From Pseudomonas sp. Leaf58 (GTDB lineage Bacteria; Pseudomonadota; Gammaproteobacteria; Pseudomonadales; Pseudomonadaceae): a stretch of 64,000 nucleotides of DNA. Positions 38,182 through 48,105 of the stretch are shown in pieces; within the stretch, counting starts at the first letter, position 1, and each line of letters opens with the position of its first letter. The stretch lies in contig NZ_CP032677.1 in assembly GCF_003627215.1 (NCBI RefSeq), positions 4,221,501 to 4,285,500 on the forward strand, written 5' to 3'. The position numbers and the translations under genes are program-made. The notes under the pieces are model-generated. The model was not told the origin of the DNA and searched no databases. It saw nothing but the letters and a program-made list of their open reading frames with translations.

Positions 38182-39516
38182 ATGTTCCAACTGCCCAAAA
38201 TCTGCTGCATCGGCCTTGCCCTCAGCGCCCTGGCGACCCCCGCCGGCGCCAGCGAAATGTTCGCCAGCGACTCCCCGTGGATGCTCGGCGACTGGGGTGG
38301 CACCCGCAGCCAATTGCTGGAAAAAGGCTACGACTTCACCCTCGGCTACACCGGCGAGATGGGTAGCAACTTGCACGGTGGCTACGACCACGACCGTACC
38401 GCGCGCTACAGCGACCAGTTCACCTTCGGCAGCCACCTGGACCTGGAAAAGATCCTCGGCTGGCACGACACCGAAATGCAGCTGACTATCACCGAGCGCC
38501 ACGGCGACAACATCAGCAACGACCGCATCAACGACCCGCGGGTCGGCGGCTTCACCTCGGCTCAGGAGGTCTGGGGCCGGGGTGAAACCTGGCGGTTGAC
38601 CCAGATGTGGATCAAGCAGAAGTACTTCGACGGCGCCCTGGACGTGAAATTCGGCCGCTTCGGCGAAGGCGAAGACTTCAACAGCTTCCCTTGCGACTTC
38701 CAGAACCTGGCGTTCTGCGGCTCACAGGTGGGCAACTGGGTGGGCGGCATCTGGTACAACTGGCCGGTCAGCCAGTGGGCCCTGCGCGTGCGCTACAACC
38801 TCAGCCCAGCGCTGTACGCCCAGGTCGGCGTATTCGAGCAGAACCCTTCCAACCTGGAATCGGGCAACGGCTTCAAGCTCAGCGGCAGCGGCACCCAGGG
38901 CGCGGTAATGCCAGTCGAACTGGTGTGGAGCCCACGTATCCAAGGCCTGAAAGGGGAATATCGCGCCGGCTACTACTACAGTAATGCCAAGGCACAGGAT
39001 GTTCTCAAGGACAGCAACGGCCAGCCGGCAGCCCTGAGCGGCGCCGCCTACCGCAGCAGCTCGAGCAAGCACGGCTTGTGGCTCGGCGCCCAGCAGCAGG
39101 TAACTTCACTGGCGTCCGACCAGTCGCGTGGCCTGAGCCTGTTTGCCAACGCCACGGTGCACGACAAGAAGACCAATGCCATCGACAACTATGTGCAGGC
39201 AGGACTGGTATACAAAGGGCTCTTCGACGCCCGCGCCAAGGACGACATCGGTTTCGCCCTGGCCCGTGTGCACGTCAACCCGGCCTACCGCAAGAACGCC
39301 CGGCTGGCCAATCAGGCTGCGGGCCTCGACGATTATGACAACCCAGGTTTCCTGCCGGTGCAGGACACTGAGTACAGCGCCGAGCTGTACTACGGCATCC
39401 ACTTGGCCGATTGGCTCACGGTACGCCCCAACCTGCAGTACATCCGCCACCCGGGCGGGGTGTCGCAGGTCGATGGCGCCCTGATCGGCGGCCTGAAGAT
39501 CCAGAGCAGTTTCTAA
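38182..39516 (+). CDS. oprB: Carbohydrate-selective porin OprB
   Basis: This 444-aa outer-membrane porin admits glucose and other sugars to the periplasm. It has a signal peptide of about 23 residues (ending PAGA), the family start WMLGDWGGTRSQL and a barrel ending QSSF. It precedes gcd by 31 bp, so the imported glucose meets its periplasmic oxidase; the pair is an operon. Confidence 0.93.
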   Translation: MFQLPKICCIGLALSALATPAGASEMFASDSPWMLGDWGGTRSQLLEKGYDFTLGYTGEMGSNLHGGYDHDRTARYSDQFTFGSHLDLEKILGWHDTEMQLTITERHGDNISNDRINDPRVGGFTSAQEVWGRGETWRLTQMWIKQKYFDGALDVKFGRFGEGEDFNSFPCDFQNLAFCGSQVGNWVGGIWYNWPVSQWALRVRYNLSPALYAQVGVFEQNPSNLESGNGFKLSGSGTQGAVMPVELVWSPRIQGLKGEYRAGYYYSNAKAQDVLKDSNGQPAALSGAAYRSSSSKHGLWLGAQQQVTSLASDQSRGLSLFANATVHDKKTNAIDNYVQAGLVYKGLFDARAKDDIGFALARVHVNPAYRKNARLANQAAGLDDYDNPGFLPVQDTEYSAELYYGIHLADWLTVRPNLQYIRHPGGVSQVDGALIGGLKIQSSF

Positions 39517-39547
39517 CCCCCTTTTTTGACCTGACGGAGAACCTACG

Positions 39548-41959
39548 ATGAGCACTGAAGGTGCCAACAATGGAAGCCGCTGGCTACCGCGCCTGATCGG
39601 CGCGCTGCTGTTGCTGATGGGCCTGGCCCTGCTGGCCGGCGGCATCAAGCTGAGCCAGCTGGGCGGATCGCTGTACTACCTGATCGCCGGTATCGGCTTT
39701 GCCTTGTCGGGCATCCTGCTGCTGGCCCAACGCCGCATTGCCCTGGGCCTGTACGGCCTGGTATTGCTGGGCAGCACCGTGTGGGCCCTGCTCGAAGTGG
39801 GCCTGGACTGGTGGCAACTGGTACCGCGCCTAGCCATCTGGTTCGCCATTGGTGTGGTGTTGCTGCTGCCCTGGGCGCGCCGCCCGCTGATTGGCCCAGC
39901 CAACAAAGCCAACACTGCACTGCTCAGCGTTGCCGTGGTCGCTTCGGGTGCTTGCGCCTTGGGTAGCCAGTTCACCCACCCCGGTGAAGTGTTCGGCGAA
40001 CTGGGCCGCGAAAGCAGCGAAATGGCCAGCGCCGCCCCCGCCATGCCAGACGGTGAATGGCAGGCCTACGGCCGCACCGAGCATGGTGACCGCTATTCAC
40101 CGCTGCGCCAGATCACCCCGCAGAACGCCTACCGCCTGGAAGAGGCCTGGCGCATTCGCACCGGTGACCTGCCGACCGAAAACGACCCGGTAGAGCTGAC
40201 CAACCAGAACACCCCGCTGAAGGTCAACGGCATGCTCTATGCCTGCACCGCGCACAGCCGCGTGCTGGCACTCGACCCGGACACCGGCGCGGAAATCTGG
40301 CGCTACGACCCACAGGTCAAGAGCCCGGTCGGCACTTTCAAGGGCTTTGCCCACATGACCTGCCGCGGCGTTTCTTACTATGACGAAAACCGCTACGTCA
40401 GCCGCGACGGCAGCCCGGCGCCGAAAATTACCGACGCCGGCCAGGCCGTGGCCCAGGCCTGCCCGCGACGCCTCTACCTGCCGACTGCGGACGCCCGCCT
40501 AATCGCCATCAACGCCGACAACGGCAAGGTCTGCGAAGGCTTCGCCAACCAGGGCGTGATCGACCTCACCACCGGCATCGGCCCGTTCACCGCTGGCGGC
40601 TACTACTCCACCTCACCGGCCGCGGTTACCCGTGACCTGGTGATCATCGGTGGCCACGTCACCGACAACGAATCGACCAACGAGCCGTCCGGCGTAATCC
40701 GCGCCTATGACGTGCACGACGGCCACCTGGTGTGGAACTGGGACAGCAACAACCCAGACGACACCAAACCGTTGGCCCCCGGCAAGATGTACAGCCGCAA
40801 CTCGGCCAACATGTGGTCGATCGCCAGTGTCGACGAAGACCTTGGCATGATCTACCTGCCGCTGGGCAACCAGACCCCGGACCAGTGGGGCGCCAACCGA
40901 ACCCCAGGCGCCGAGAAGTACAGCGCCGGCGTGGTCGCCCTGGACCTGGCCACCGGCAAGGCCCGCTGGAACTACCAGTTCACCCACCACGACCTGTGGG
41001 ACATGGACGTCGGCAGCCAGCCGACCCTGGTTCACCTGAAGACCAACGACGGTGTGAAACCGGCGATCATCGTACCGACCAAGCAAGGCAGCCTGTACGT
41101 GCTCGACCGCCGCGACGGTACGCCGATCGTGCCAATCCGCGAGATCCCGACCCCACAAGGCGCGGTGAAGGGCGACCACACCTCGCCGACCCAAGCCCGC
41201 TCTGACCTCAACCTGCTCGGCCCTGAGCTGACCGAACAGGCCATGTGGGGCGCCACGCCGTTCGACCAGATGCTGTGCCGCATCCAGTTCCGCGAACTGC
41301 GCTACGAAGGCCAGTACACCCCGCCGTCCGAGCAGGGCTCGCTGATCTACCCAGGCAACGTCGGTGTGTTCAACTGGGGCAGCGTGTCAGTGGACCCAGT
41401 GCGCCAGCTGCTGTTCACTTCGCCTAACTACATGGCCTTCGTGTCGAAAATGATCCCGCGTGAGCAGGTAGCCGAAGGCAGCAAGCGCGAAAGCGAGACC
41501 AGCGGCGTGCAGCCGAACACCGGCGCGCCGTACGCGGTGACCATGCACCCATTCATGTCGCCACTGGGCGTACCCTGCCAGGCCCCGGCTTGGGGCTATG
41601 TCGCCGCCATCGACCTGTTCACCAACAAGGTGGTGTGGAAGCACAAGAACGGCACCACCCGCGACAGCACGCCAGTGCCGATCGGCATGCCGGTAGGTGT
41701 GCCAAGCATGGGCGGCTCGATCGTCACCGCCGGTGGCGTCGGCTTCCTCAGCGGCACCCTGGACCAGTACCTGCGCGCCTATGACGTGAACAACGGCAAG
41801 GAACTGTGGAAAGCCCGCCTGCCAGCGGGAGGCCAGGCCACGCCGATGAGCTACACCGGCAAGGATGGCAAGCAGTACGTGCTGGTAACCGCCGGCGGGC
41901 ATGGCTCGCTGGGTACCAAGATGGGCGATTACATCATCGCTTACAAATTGGCTGAGTAA
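39548..41959 (+). CDS. gcd: Membrane-bound PQQ-dependent glucose dehydrogenase
   Basis: This 803-aa quinoprotein oxidises glucose to gluconolactone in the periplasm and passes electrons to ubiquinone. The first 140 residues form five membrane helices, followed by the eight-bladed PQQ propeller (start EWQAYGRTEHGDRYSPL; later tryptophan-docking blades). This is the entry to the gluconate route of glucose catabolism, and it also drives mineral phosphate solubilisation. It is coupled to oprB upstream and has a terminator downstream. Confidence 0.95.
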   Translation: MSTEGANNGSRWLPRLIGALLLLMGLALLAGGIKLSQLGGSLYYLIAGIGFALSGILLLAQRRIALGLYGLVLLGSTVWALLEVGLDWWQLVPRLAIWFAIGVVLLLPWARRPLIGPANKANTALLSVAVVASGACALGSQFTHPGEVFGELGRESSEMASAAPAMPDGEWQAYGRTEHGDRYSPLRQITPQNAYRLEEAWRIRTGDLPTENDPVELTNQNTPLKVNGMLYACTAHSRVLALDPDTGAEIWRYDPQVKSPVGTFKGFAHMTCRGVSYYDENRYVSRDGSPAPKITDAGQAVAQACPRRLYLPTADARLIAINADNGKVCEGFANQGVIDLTTGIGPFTAGGYYSTSPAAVTRDLVIIGGHVTDNESTNEPSGVIRAYDVHDGHLVWNWDSNNPDDTKPLAPGKMYSRNSANMWSIASVDEDLGMIYLPLGNQTPDQWGANRTPGAEKYSAGVVALDLATGKARWNYQFTHHDLWDMDVGSQPTLVHLKTNDGVKPAIIVPTKQGSLYVLDRRDGTPIVPIREIPTPQGAVKGDHTSPTQARSDLNLLGPELTEQAMWGATPFDQMLCRIQFRELRYEGQYTPPSEQGSLIYPGNVGVFNWGSVSVDPVRQLLFTSPNYMAFVSKMIPREQVAEGSKRESETSGVQPNTGAPYAVTMHPFMSPLGVPCQAPAWGYVAAIDLFTNKVVWKHKNGTTRDSTPVPIGMPVGVPSMGGSIVTAGGVGFLSGTLDQYLRAYDVNNGKELWKARLPAGGQATPMSYTGKDGKQYVLVTAGGHGSLGTKMGDYIIAYKLAE

Positions 41960-41975
41960 GCTGCACGCTGCAAGA

Positions 41976-42004
41976 GAAAGCGGGACCTGAAGGATCCCGC
42001 TTTC
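41976..42004 (+). terminator. Rho-independent terminator after gcd
   Basis: GAAAGCGGGA (41976-41985) pairs with TCCCGCTTTC (41995-42004), followed by TGTT. Degenerate copies of a GCTTGAAACTT-type short repeat occupy 42008-42040. Confidence 0.75.
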
Positions 42005-42092
42005 TGTTGCGGCTTGCAGCTTGAAACTTGTAGCTTGAAACCCTTCCCCCCCCGCCCCATCTAAGCACCATAGTCATTCACGCAGGTGCCCC

Positions 42093-44513
42093 ATGAGCGA
42101 CCAGCAGGATTTCCCTGAACTCCCTGACGAACACAGCGAAGTCGAACACACCCCCCCCCAGGCCGAAGCCGGCCACGCCCTTGCCCTGCCCGGCCAACAG
42201 CTGCCGGACAAGGTCTACGTAATCCCGATTCACAACCGCCCGTTCTTCCCGGCCCAGGTACTGCCGGTCATCGTCAATGAAGAACCTTGGGCAGAAACCC
42301 TCGACCTGGTGGCCAAGTCTCCCGACCACAGCCTGGCGCTGTTCTACATGGACACCCCGCCAGAAGACCACCGCCACTTCGATACCGCGTCCTTGCCGCA
42401 GTACGGCACGCTGGTCAAGGTGCACCATGCCAGCCGCGAAAACGGCAAGCTGCAGTTCGTTGCCCAAGGCCTGAGCCGGGTACGCATCCGCACCTGGCTC
42501 AAGCACCACCGCCCACCGTACCTGGTCGAGGTCGAATACCCGCGCCAGCCTGCCGAGCCGACCGACGAGGTCAAAGCCTATGGCATGGCGCTGATCAATG
42601 CGATCAAGGAGCTGTTACCGCTCAACCCGCTGTACAGCGAAGAGCTGAAGAACTACCTCAACCGCTTCAGCCCCAACGACCCCTCGCCACTCACCGACTT
42701 CGCTGCCGCCCTCACTTCGGCCACTGGCAGCCAGTTGCAGGAAGTGCTCGACTGCGTACCCATGCTCAAGCGCATGGAAAAGGTCCTGCCGATGCTGCGC
42801 AAAGAGGTCGAAGTGGCGCGCCTGCAGAACGAGATCTCGGCCGAGGTCAACCGACAGATCGGCGAGCACCAGCGCGAATTCTTCCTCAAGGAACAGCTCA
42901 AGGTCATCCAGCAGGAGCTGGGCCTGACCAAAGACGACCGCAGCGCCGACCTCGAGCAGTTCGAGCAGCGCCTCGAAGGCAAGACCCTGCCAGACCAGGC
43001 CCGCAAGCGCATCGATGAAGAAATGGGCAAGCTGGCCATCCTCGAAACCGGCTCGCCCGAATACGCCGTCACGCGCAACTACCTGGACTGGGCAACCGCC
43101 CTGCCCTGGGGCATTTATGGCAAGGACAAGCTCGACCTCAAGCATGCGCGCAAAGTGCTCGACCGGCACCACGCCGGCCTCGACGACATCAAGGAGCGCA
43201 TCCTCGAATTCCTCGCCGTCGGCGCCTGGAAAGGTGAGATCAGCGGTTCGATCGTGCTCTTGGTGGGCCCGCCTGGGGTCGGCAAAACCAGCATCGGCAA
43301 GTCCATCGCCGAATCGCTCGGCCGGCCGTTCTACCGCTTCAGCGTCGGCGGCATGCGTGACGAAGCCGAGATCAAGGGCCACCGCCGCACCTACATCGGC
43401 GCCCAGCCCGGCAAACTGGTGCAGGCCCTGAAAGACGTCGAAGTGATGAACCCGGTGATCATGCTCGACGAGATCGACAAGATGGGCCAAAGCTACCAGG
43501 GCGACCCGGCTTCAGCGTTACTGGAAACCCTCGACCCGGAGCAGAACGTCGACTTCCTCGACCACTACCTGGACTTGCGCCTGGACCTGTCCAAAGTGCT
43601 GTTCGTGTGCACCGCCAACACCCTCGATTCCATCCCTGGGCCATTGCTCGACCGCATGGAAGTGATCCGCCTGTCGGGCTATATCACCGAAGAAAAACTG
43701 GCCATCGCCAAGCGCCACCTGTGGCCCAAGCAACTGGAAAAAGCCGGCGTGGCCAAGACCAGCCTCAGCATCAGCGATAGCGCCCTGCGCACGGTGATCG
43801 AAGGCTATGCCCGCGAGGCCGGCGTACGCCAGCTGGAGAAGCAACTGGGCAAGCTGGTGCGTAAGGCCGTGGTCAAGTTGCTGGAAAACCCCGACGCCAA
43901 GCTGAAGATCGCCAACAAGGACCTGGAGGCCGCCTTGGGCATGCCGGTGTTCCGCAGCGAGCAGGTGCTGGCTGGCAAAGGCGTGATCACCGGCCTGGCC
44001 TGGACCAGCATGGGCGGCGCCACGCTCCCGATCGAAGCCACCCGCATCCACACCCTTAACCGCGGCTTCAAGCTGACCGGCAAGCTGGGTGATGTGATGA
44101 AGGAATCGGCCGAAATCGCCTACAGCTACGTCAGCTCCAACCTCAAGCAGTTTGGCGGTGACCCAGGGTTCTTCAACGAAGCGTTCATTCACCTGCACGT
44201 GCCCGAAGGCGCCACGCCCAAGGACGGCCCGAGTGCCGGCATCACCATGGCCAGCGCGCTGCTGTCGCTGGCCCGTGACCAGGCGCCGAAGAAAGGCGTG
44301 GCCATGACCGGCGAGCTGACCCTGACCGGGCAAGTGCTGCCGATTGGCGGTGTGCGCGAGAAGGTGATTGCGGCGCGGCGGCAGAAGATTTTCGAGCTGA
44401 TCTTGCCAGAGCCTAACCGTGGGGATTACGAAGAACTGCCGGACTACCTGCGTGAAGGCCTGACCGTGCACTTCGCCAAGCGCTTTGCCGACGTGGCGAA
44501 AGTCTTGTTCTGA
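42093..44513 (+). CDS. lon: ATP-dependent protease Lon (second paralogue type)
   Basis: This 806-aa cytosolic AAA+ serine protease degrades damaged and regulatory proteins. It has an N-terminal substrate domain, Walker A GPPGVGKT at residues 392-399 and the catalytic dyad S714 (DGPSAG) and K757 (REKVIAAR), 43 residues apart as in E. coli Lon. The N-terminus has a long acidic prefix before the LON domain. The position next to gcd is that of the second lon of P. putida, not the clpX-linked copy. Confidence 0.93.
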   Translation: MSDQQDFPELPDEHSEVEHTPPQAEAGHALALPGQQLPDKVYVIPIHNRPFFPAQVLPVIVNEEPWAETLDLVAKSPDHSLALFYMDTPPEDHRHFDTASLPQYGTLVKVHHASRENGKLQFVAQGLSRVRIRTWLKHHRPPYLVEVEYPRQPAEPTDEVKAYGMALINAIKELLPLNPLYSEELKNYLNRFSPNDPSPLTDFAAALTSATGSQLQEVLDCVPMLKRMEKVLPMLRKEVEVARLQNEISAEVNRQIGEHQREFFLKEQLKVIQQELGLTKDDRSADLEQFEQRLEGKTLPDQARKRIDEEMGKLAILETGSPEYAVTRNYLDWATALPWGIYGKDKLDLKHARKVLDRHHAGLDDIKERILEFLAVGAWKGEISGSIVLLVGPPGVGKTSIGKSIAESLGRPFYRFSVGGMRDEAEIKGHRRTYIGAQPGKLVQALKDVEVMNPVIMLDEIDKMGQSYQGDPASALLETLDPEQNVDFLDHYLDLRLDLSKVLFVCTANTLDSIPGPLLDRMEVIRLSGYITEEKLAIAKRHLWPKQLEKAGVAKTSLSISDSALRTVIEGYAREAGVRQLEKQLGKLVRKAVVKLLENPDAKLKIANKDLEAALGMPVFRSEQVLAGKGVITGLAWTSMGGATLPIEATRIHTLNRGFKLTGKLGDVMKESAEIAYSYVSSNLKQFGGDPGFFNEAFIHLHVPEGATPKDGPSAGITMASALLSLARDQAPKKGVAMTGELTLTGQVLPIGGVREKVIAARRQKIFELILPEPNRGDYEELPDYLREGLTVHFAKRFADVAKVLF

Positions 44514-44519
44514 CCTGGT

Positions 44520-44576
44520 CCGGCCTCTTCGCCCATCCAATATCTGTAGGAGCGGGCTTGCCCGCGAAGAGGCCGG
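44520..44576. repeat. REP pair, one arm truncated
   Basis: A full 31-base REP (44546-44576) faces a shortened arm (CCGGCCTCTTCGC, 44520-44532) that stops where the other copies continue. It lies just after lon. Confidence 0.85.
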
Positions 44577-44642
44577 CACTGGCAACACAAAACCCCTCGA
44601 TCATCGGTTATCCTCAGGCAATCGCCCGCCTTCGGAGCCAAC

Positions 44643-45035
44643 ATGACCGCCCCTCGTCTGCTCGTTCCCCTGAGCTTCGCCCTGCTTTCCGCCTGCGCCC
44701 AACAGCCGACGCAACCTGTCGAACTGGATGCCGAAAGCGAATGCCCCACACACCTGCAAGTTGGCCAGGGCCTCACCCTGACCCTGCCCAGCAACCCCTC
44801 CACCGGCTATCGCTGGCTGGTGCAGAACCCGGCAACCAACGTGCTGCAAAGCCTCGGCCCCGAGGTCTACAGCGCACCTGAAGACGCCGGTATCGTTGGC
44901 AACGCTGGCATCTCGACCTGGCGCTACCAGGCCCGCGCCACAGGCGAAGGCCACTTGGTACTGGTCTACCAGCAACCCTGGGCCCCGGAAGTCCCCCCGG
45001 TGCAGACCTTCGATTGCGCCATTCGGGTCAATTGA
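44643..45035 (+). CDS. Chagasin-like (I42) protease-inhibitor lipoprotein
   Basis: This 130-aa protein starts with a lipoprotein signal ending LLSAC (lipidated Cys about residue 18). It carries the chagasin motifs NPSTGYRW, GNAG near the middle and a terminal YQQPW. Chagasin-type domains inhibit papain-like cysteine proteases. Location at the periplasmic face of a membrane is predicted; the target protease is unknown. It lies 130 bp after lon beyond a REP pair. Confidence 0.85.
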   Translation: MTAPRLLVPLSFALLSACAQQPTQPVELDAESECPTHLQVGQGLTLTLPSNPSTGYRWLVQNPATNVLQSLGPEVYSAPEDAGIVGNAGISTWRYQARATGEGHLVLVYQQPWAPEVPPVQTFDCAIRVN

Positions 45036-45124
45036 ACGCACAGCGCCGGTCAGTCAATCATGCATCCGGGCTGCGGTTTGGCTAGAATGCGCCCCCTGCC
45101 TATCACCAGTTGCCTGGATTCGCC

Positions 45125-45868
45125 GTGAGCAAACAACCCGACCGCCTCTTCGCCCAGCCCCTGGAGCAGGTGCCCGACTTCGTCTTCAACGAGGATGTAG
45201 TGCGTGTGTTCCCGGACATGATCAAGCGCTCGGTGCCCGGGTACCCGACCATCGTCGAAAACCTCGGCGTGCTCGCGGCCCGCTTCGCCCAGCCCAATAC
45301 CGCACTGTACGACCTAGGGGCATCCCTGGGCGCCGTCACCCAGTCACTGCGCCGCCATGTGCGCAGTGACGGCTGCCGGGTGATTGCCGTGGACAACTCT
45401 GCAGCCATGGTCGAACGCTGCCGCCAGTACCTCACCGCCCAAGACTCGATGTTTCAGGAGTTGCTACCGGTGCAAGTGCTGGAAGCCGATATCCTGGCCC
45501 TGCCCTTCCAGCCCGCCTCGGTAGTGGCGATGAACTTCACCCTGCAGTTCATCGCCCCCGACCAGCGCCTGGAGCTGCTCGGCCGCATCCGCCAGGCGCT
45601 GCTGCCCGGCGGCGCGCTGATCCTTTCGGAAAAACTGCGCTTCGCCGATGACGAAGAGCAGGACCTGCTCAATGAACTGCACCTGGACTTCAAGCGTGCC
45701 AATGGCTACAGCGAACTGGAAATTGCCCAGAAGCGCAGCGCCATCGAAAACGTGATGCGGCCCGACACCCTCGAAGCCCACAAGGAGCGCCTGCGCGCTG
45801 CCGGCTTCTCGAAAGTGCTGCCGTGGTTCCAATGCCTTAACTTTGCCTCGTTGATAGCCCTGCCATGA
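45125..45868 (+). CDS. cmoA: Carboxy-S-adenosyl-L-methionine synthase
   Basis: This 247-aa enzyme converts S-adenosylmethionine and prephenate to carboxy-SAM, which supplies the carboxymethyl group of the wobble nucleoside cmo5U34 in tRNA. The SAM-binding region [14 protein letters not shown] and the family start [18 protein letters not shown] are seen. GTG 45125 is chosen because it gives the family N-terminus. The stop overlaps cmoB by four bases. Confidence 0.93.
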   Translation: MSKQPDRLFAQPLEQVPDFVFNEDVVRVFPDMIKRSVPGYPTIVENLGVLAARFAQPNTALYDLGASLGAVTQSLRRHVRSDGCRVIAVDNSAAMVERCRQYLTAQDSMFQELLPVQVLEADILALPFQPASVVAMNFTLQFIAPDQRLELLGRIRQALLPGGALILSEKLRFADDEEQDLLNELHLDFKRANGYSELEIAQKRSAIENVMRPDTLEAHKERLRAAGFSKVLPWFQCLNFASLIALP

Positions 45869-46821
45869 TCGATCTGTCCCCCCTCGTCCGCCGCCTGGCG
45901 GGCACGCCCTTGGCTTCCTGGTCGCAAGGCCTGCAAGCCCAACTGGATGCCAAGCTGGAGAAGGGCCACGGTGATCTCGACCGCTGGCGTGGTGCACTGG
46001 ATGCGTTGCCCGCCCTGCAGCCGAGCGAAATCGACCTGGTCAACGGGCTGCGCCTGGATTGCGATTGCGATGATGCAACCCGCGCCCAGATGCGCCAGGC
46101 CTTGATGGGCCTGTCGCCCTGGCGCAAAGGGCCGTTCGACCTGTTCGGTGTGCATGTGGACACCGAATGGCATTCAGATTGGAAGTGGTCGCGGGTTGGC
46201 CCGCACCTGGACCTCAAGGGCAAGCGCGTGCTCGATGTGGGCTGCGGCAACGGTTACTACCAGTGGCGTATGCTCGGGGCCGGGGCCGACATGGTGATTG
46301 GCGTCGACCCCAACTGGCTGTTCTTCTGCCAGTTCCAGGCCGTGCAGCAATACTTGCCCGAGCTACCCGCCTGGCACCTGCCGTTTGCCCTGGAAGACCT
46401 GCCGGCCAACCTGGAAGGCTTCGACACGGTGTTCTCCATGGGCGTGTTCTACCACCGTCGCTCGCCCATCGAACACCTGCTAGCGCTCAAGGACTGCCTG
46501 GTCAAAGGCGGCGAGCTGGTGCTGGAAACCCTGGTGATCGAGGGCGACGAAAACCAGGTGCTGGTACCTGAGGACCGCTATGCGCAGATGCGCAACGTTT
46601 GGTACCTGCCGTCGGTACCGGCTCTGGCGCGCTGGCTGCGCCGTGCCGGCTTCAGCGACGTGCGTTGCGTCGATGTCAGTGTGACCAGCGTCGAGGAACA
46701 ACGCAGCACCGAGTGGATGCGCTACCAGTCACTGGGCGACTTCCTCGATCCGAACGACCACAGCAAAACCATCGAAGGCCTCCCGGCCCCACGCCGCGCC
46801 ACCCTGCTGGCGCGCAAATAA
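45865..46821 (+). CDS. cmoB: tRNA U34 carboxymethyltransferase
   Basis: This 318-aa enzyme transfers the carboxymethyl group from carboxy-SAM to 5-hydroxyuridine 34 of tRNAs. A class I methyltransferase fold with motif [17 protein letters not shown] lies at about residue 118. It is translationally coupled to cmoA (ATGA overlap) and works on the product of that enzyme. Confidence 0.94.
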   Translation: MIDLSPLVRRLAGTPLASWSQGLQAQLDAKLEKGHGDLDRWRGALDALPALQPSEIDLVNGLRLDCDCDDATRAQMRQALMGLSPWRKGPFDLFGVHVDTEWHSDWKWSRVGPHLDLKGKRVLDVGCGNGYYQWRMLGAGADMVIGVDPNWLFFCQFQAVQQYLPELPAWHLPFALEDLPANLEGFDTVFSMGVFYHRRSPIEHLLALKDCLVKGGELVLETLVIEGDENQVLVPEDRYAQMRNVWYLPSVPALARWLRRAGFSDVRCVDVSVTSVEEQRSTEWMRYQSLGDFLDPNDHSKTIEGLPAPRRATLLARK

Positions 46822-46824
46822 AAA

Positions 46825-46844
46825 AGGCGCCCACTTGGGCGCCT
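46825..46844. terminator. Bidirectional terminator between cmoB and the small exported protein
   Basis: AGGCGCCC, loop ACTT, GGGCGCCT. On the minus strand it is followed by a T-tract (46821-46824), ideal for the small exported-protein gene. A second stem (CACCTGCGG 46850-46858/CCGCAGGTG 46874-46882) lies before it on that strand. Confidence 0.8.
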
Positions 46845-46890
46845 GAATACACCTGCGGCGTGGAGCTGTCGCACCGCAGGTGCTGTTAGC

Positions 46891-47094
46891 TCAGTCCTTG
46901 GCCAGCTCGCGGGCCTTCTCCTGCGTTTTGCGCTCGCGTTCGGCAACGGCCTGCTGCTTGTCGTCGTGCAGGCGCTGCTGGTCTGCACGAAACGCCTGCC
47001 AGAACTGCTTGGAGCGCTCCGCACCGCCCTCGGCATAAACATTGGTGCTACCCAGGGCAAGGGTGGCCAACAGCAGGTATGGGGTCAGGTTCAT
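46891..47094 (-). CDS. Small exported protein of unknown function
   Basis: This 67-aa protein has a clear signal peptide of about 22 residues (ending NVYA). The mature part of about 45 residues is strongly helical and rich in Lys, Arg, Glu and Gln (ERERKTQEKARELAKD), without cysteines or metal motifs. It is divergent from a heavy-metal-type two-component system and may be in its regulon. I do not recognise the family. Confidence 0.75.
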   Translation of the reverse strand: MNLTPYLLLATLALGSTNVYAEGGAERSKQFWQAFRADQQRLHDDKQQAVAERERKTQEKARELAKD

Positions 47095-47430
47095 CGTGTT
47101 TGCCTCGTGATAACCGATCAGATAGGGCCATCCTAGCGAGGGCTAGCTAACGGCAAGGTGAGGCGGGGATTACAGTCCTGCAATGTGGCCCTGTTTCTGT
47201 GCCTGCCTCTTCGCTGGCAAGCCCGCACCTACAGCGTCCCTGGGGTTTTGATTTCCCTGTAGGGGCGGGTTTACCCGTGAAAGGGCCAGAACAGACAACC
47301 CGATAACAGCAGCATTACAAATCCGTTATCTGCGCCGTATGCCCTTACTCATGCCGTAACATTCCCGCCCCTTGACCCTGATGCCACTACAGGGCCGAGA
47401 ATCGCCCCCTTTCATTACACCGAGCCCGCC
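47095..47430. promoter_or_regulatory. Divergent control region with REP pair
   Basis: This 336-bp gap contains a degenerate REP pair (47201-47234 and 47258-47288) and, nearer the regulator gene, an inverted repeat TTAC-TCATGCC-GTAA (47345-47359) that could be the operator of the response regulator. No gene is seen. Confidence 0.5.
47201..47288. repeat. Degenerate REP pair
   Basis: GCCTGCCTCTTCGCTGGCAA (47201-47220) starts one REP copy and CTGTAGGGGCGGGTTTACCC (47258-47277) the opposite one. Both differ at several positions from the consensus copies at 34808-34887. Confidence 0.8.
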
Positions 47431-48105
47431 ATGCGCCTACTGATCATCGAGGACGAACTGCGTACCGCCGACTACCTGCAACAGGGCCTGCGCGAGAACG
47501 GCTACGTCGTCGACTGCGCCCACACCGGCACCGACGGCCTGCACCTGGCCCGGCAGCAGCCTTACGACCTGGTCATCCTCGACGTCAACCTGCCCGAACT
47601 CGATGGCTGGGCCGTGCTGCAGCGGCTGCGCGCCGAATCGGCCACGCGCATCATGATGCTCACCGCCCACGGCCGCCTGGCCGACCGGGTCAAGGGCCTG
47701 GACCTGGGGGCCGACGATTACCTGCTCAAACCCTTCGAGTTCCCGGAACTGCTGGCCCGCATCCGCAGCCTGCTGCGCCGCAACGACCAGCAGCTGCAGC
47801 CCAGCACCTTGCGCGTCGCCGACCTGGAACTCGACCCCGGCCGCCACCGCGCCTACCGCGCCGGGCAGCGTATCGACCTGACCGCCAAGGAATTCGCCCT
47901 GTTGCACCTGCTGATGCGCCAGGCCGGCGAGGTGCTGTCGCGCACCCAGATCATCTCGCTGGTGTGGGACATGAACTTCGACTGTGACACCAACGTGGTC
48001 GAGGTCTCGATCCGGCGCCTGCGGGCGAAGATCGACGACCCGTTCGACAACAAGTTGATCCATACCCTGCGTGGCGTTGGCTATGTGCTCGAGGCGCGCT
48101 TTTGA
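47431..48105 (+). CDS. OmpR-family heavy-metal-type response regulator
   Basis: This 224-aa regulator has a receiver domain with phospho-acceptor D51 and K100, and a C-terminal winged helix ([31 protein letters not shown]). It groups by sequence style with CopR/CusR/IrlR regulators of metal resistance, but no efflux or copper genes are adjacent, so the signal is unknown. It overlaps the kinase gene by four bases. Confidence 0.9.
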   Translation: MRLLIIEDELRTADYLQQGLRENGYVVDCAHTGTDGLHLARQQPYDLVILDVNLPELDGWAVLQRLRAESATRIMMLTAHGRLADRVKGLDLGADDYLLKPFEFPELLARIRSLLRRNDQQLQPSTLRVADLELDPGRHRAYRAGQRIDLTAKEFALLHLLMRQAGEVLSRTQIISLVWDMNFDCDTNVVEVSIRRLRAKIDDPFDNKLIHTLRGVGYVLEARF

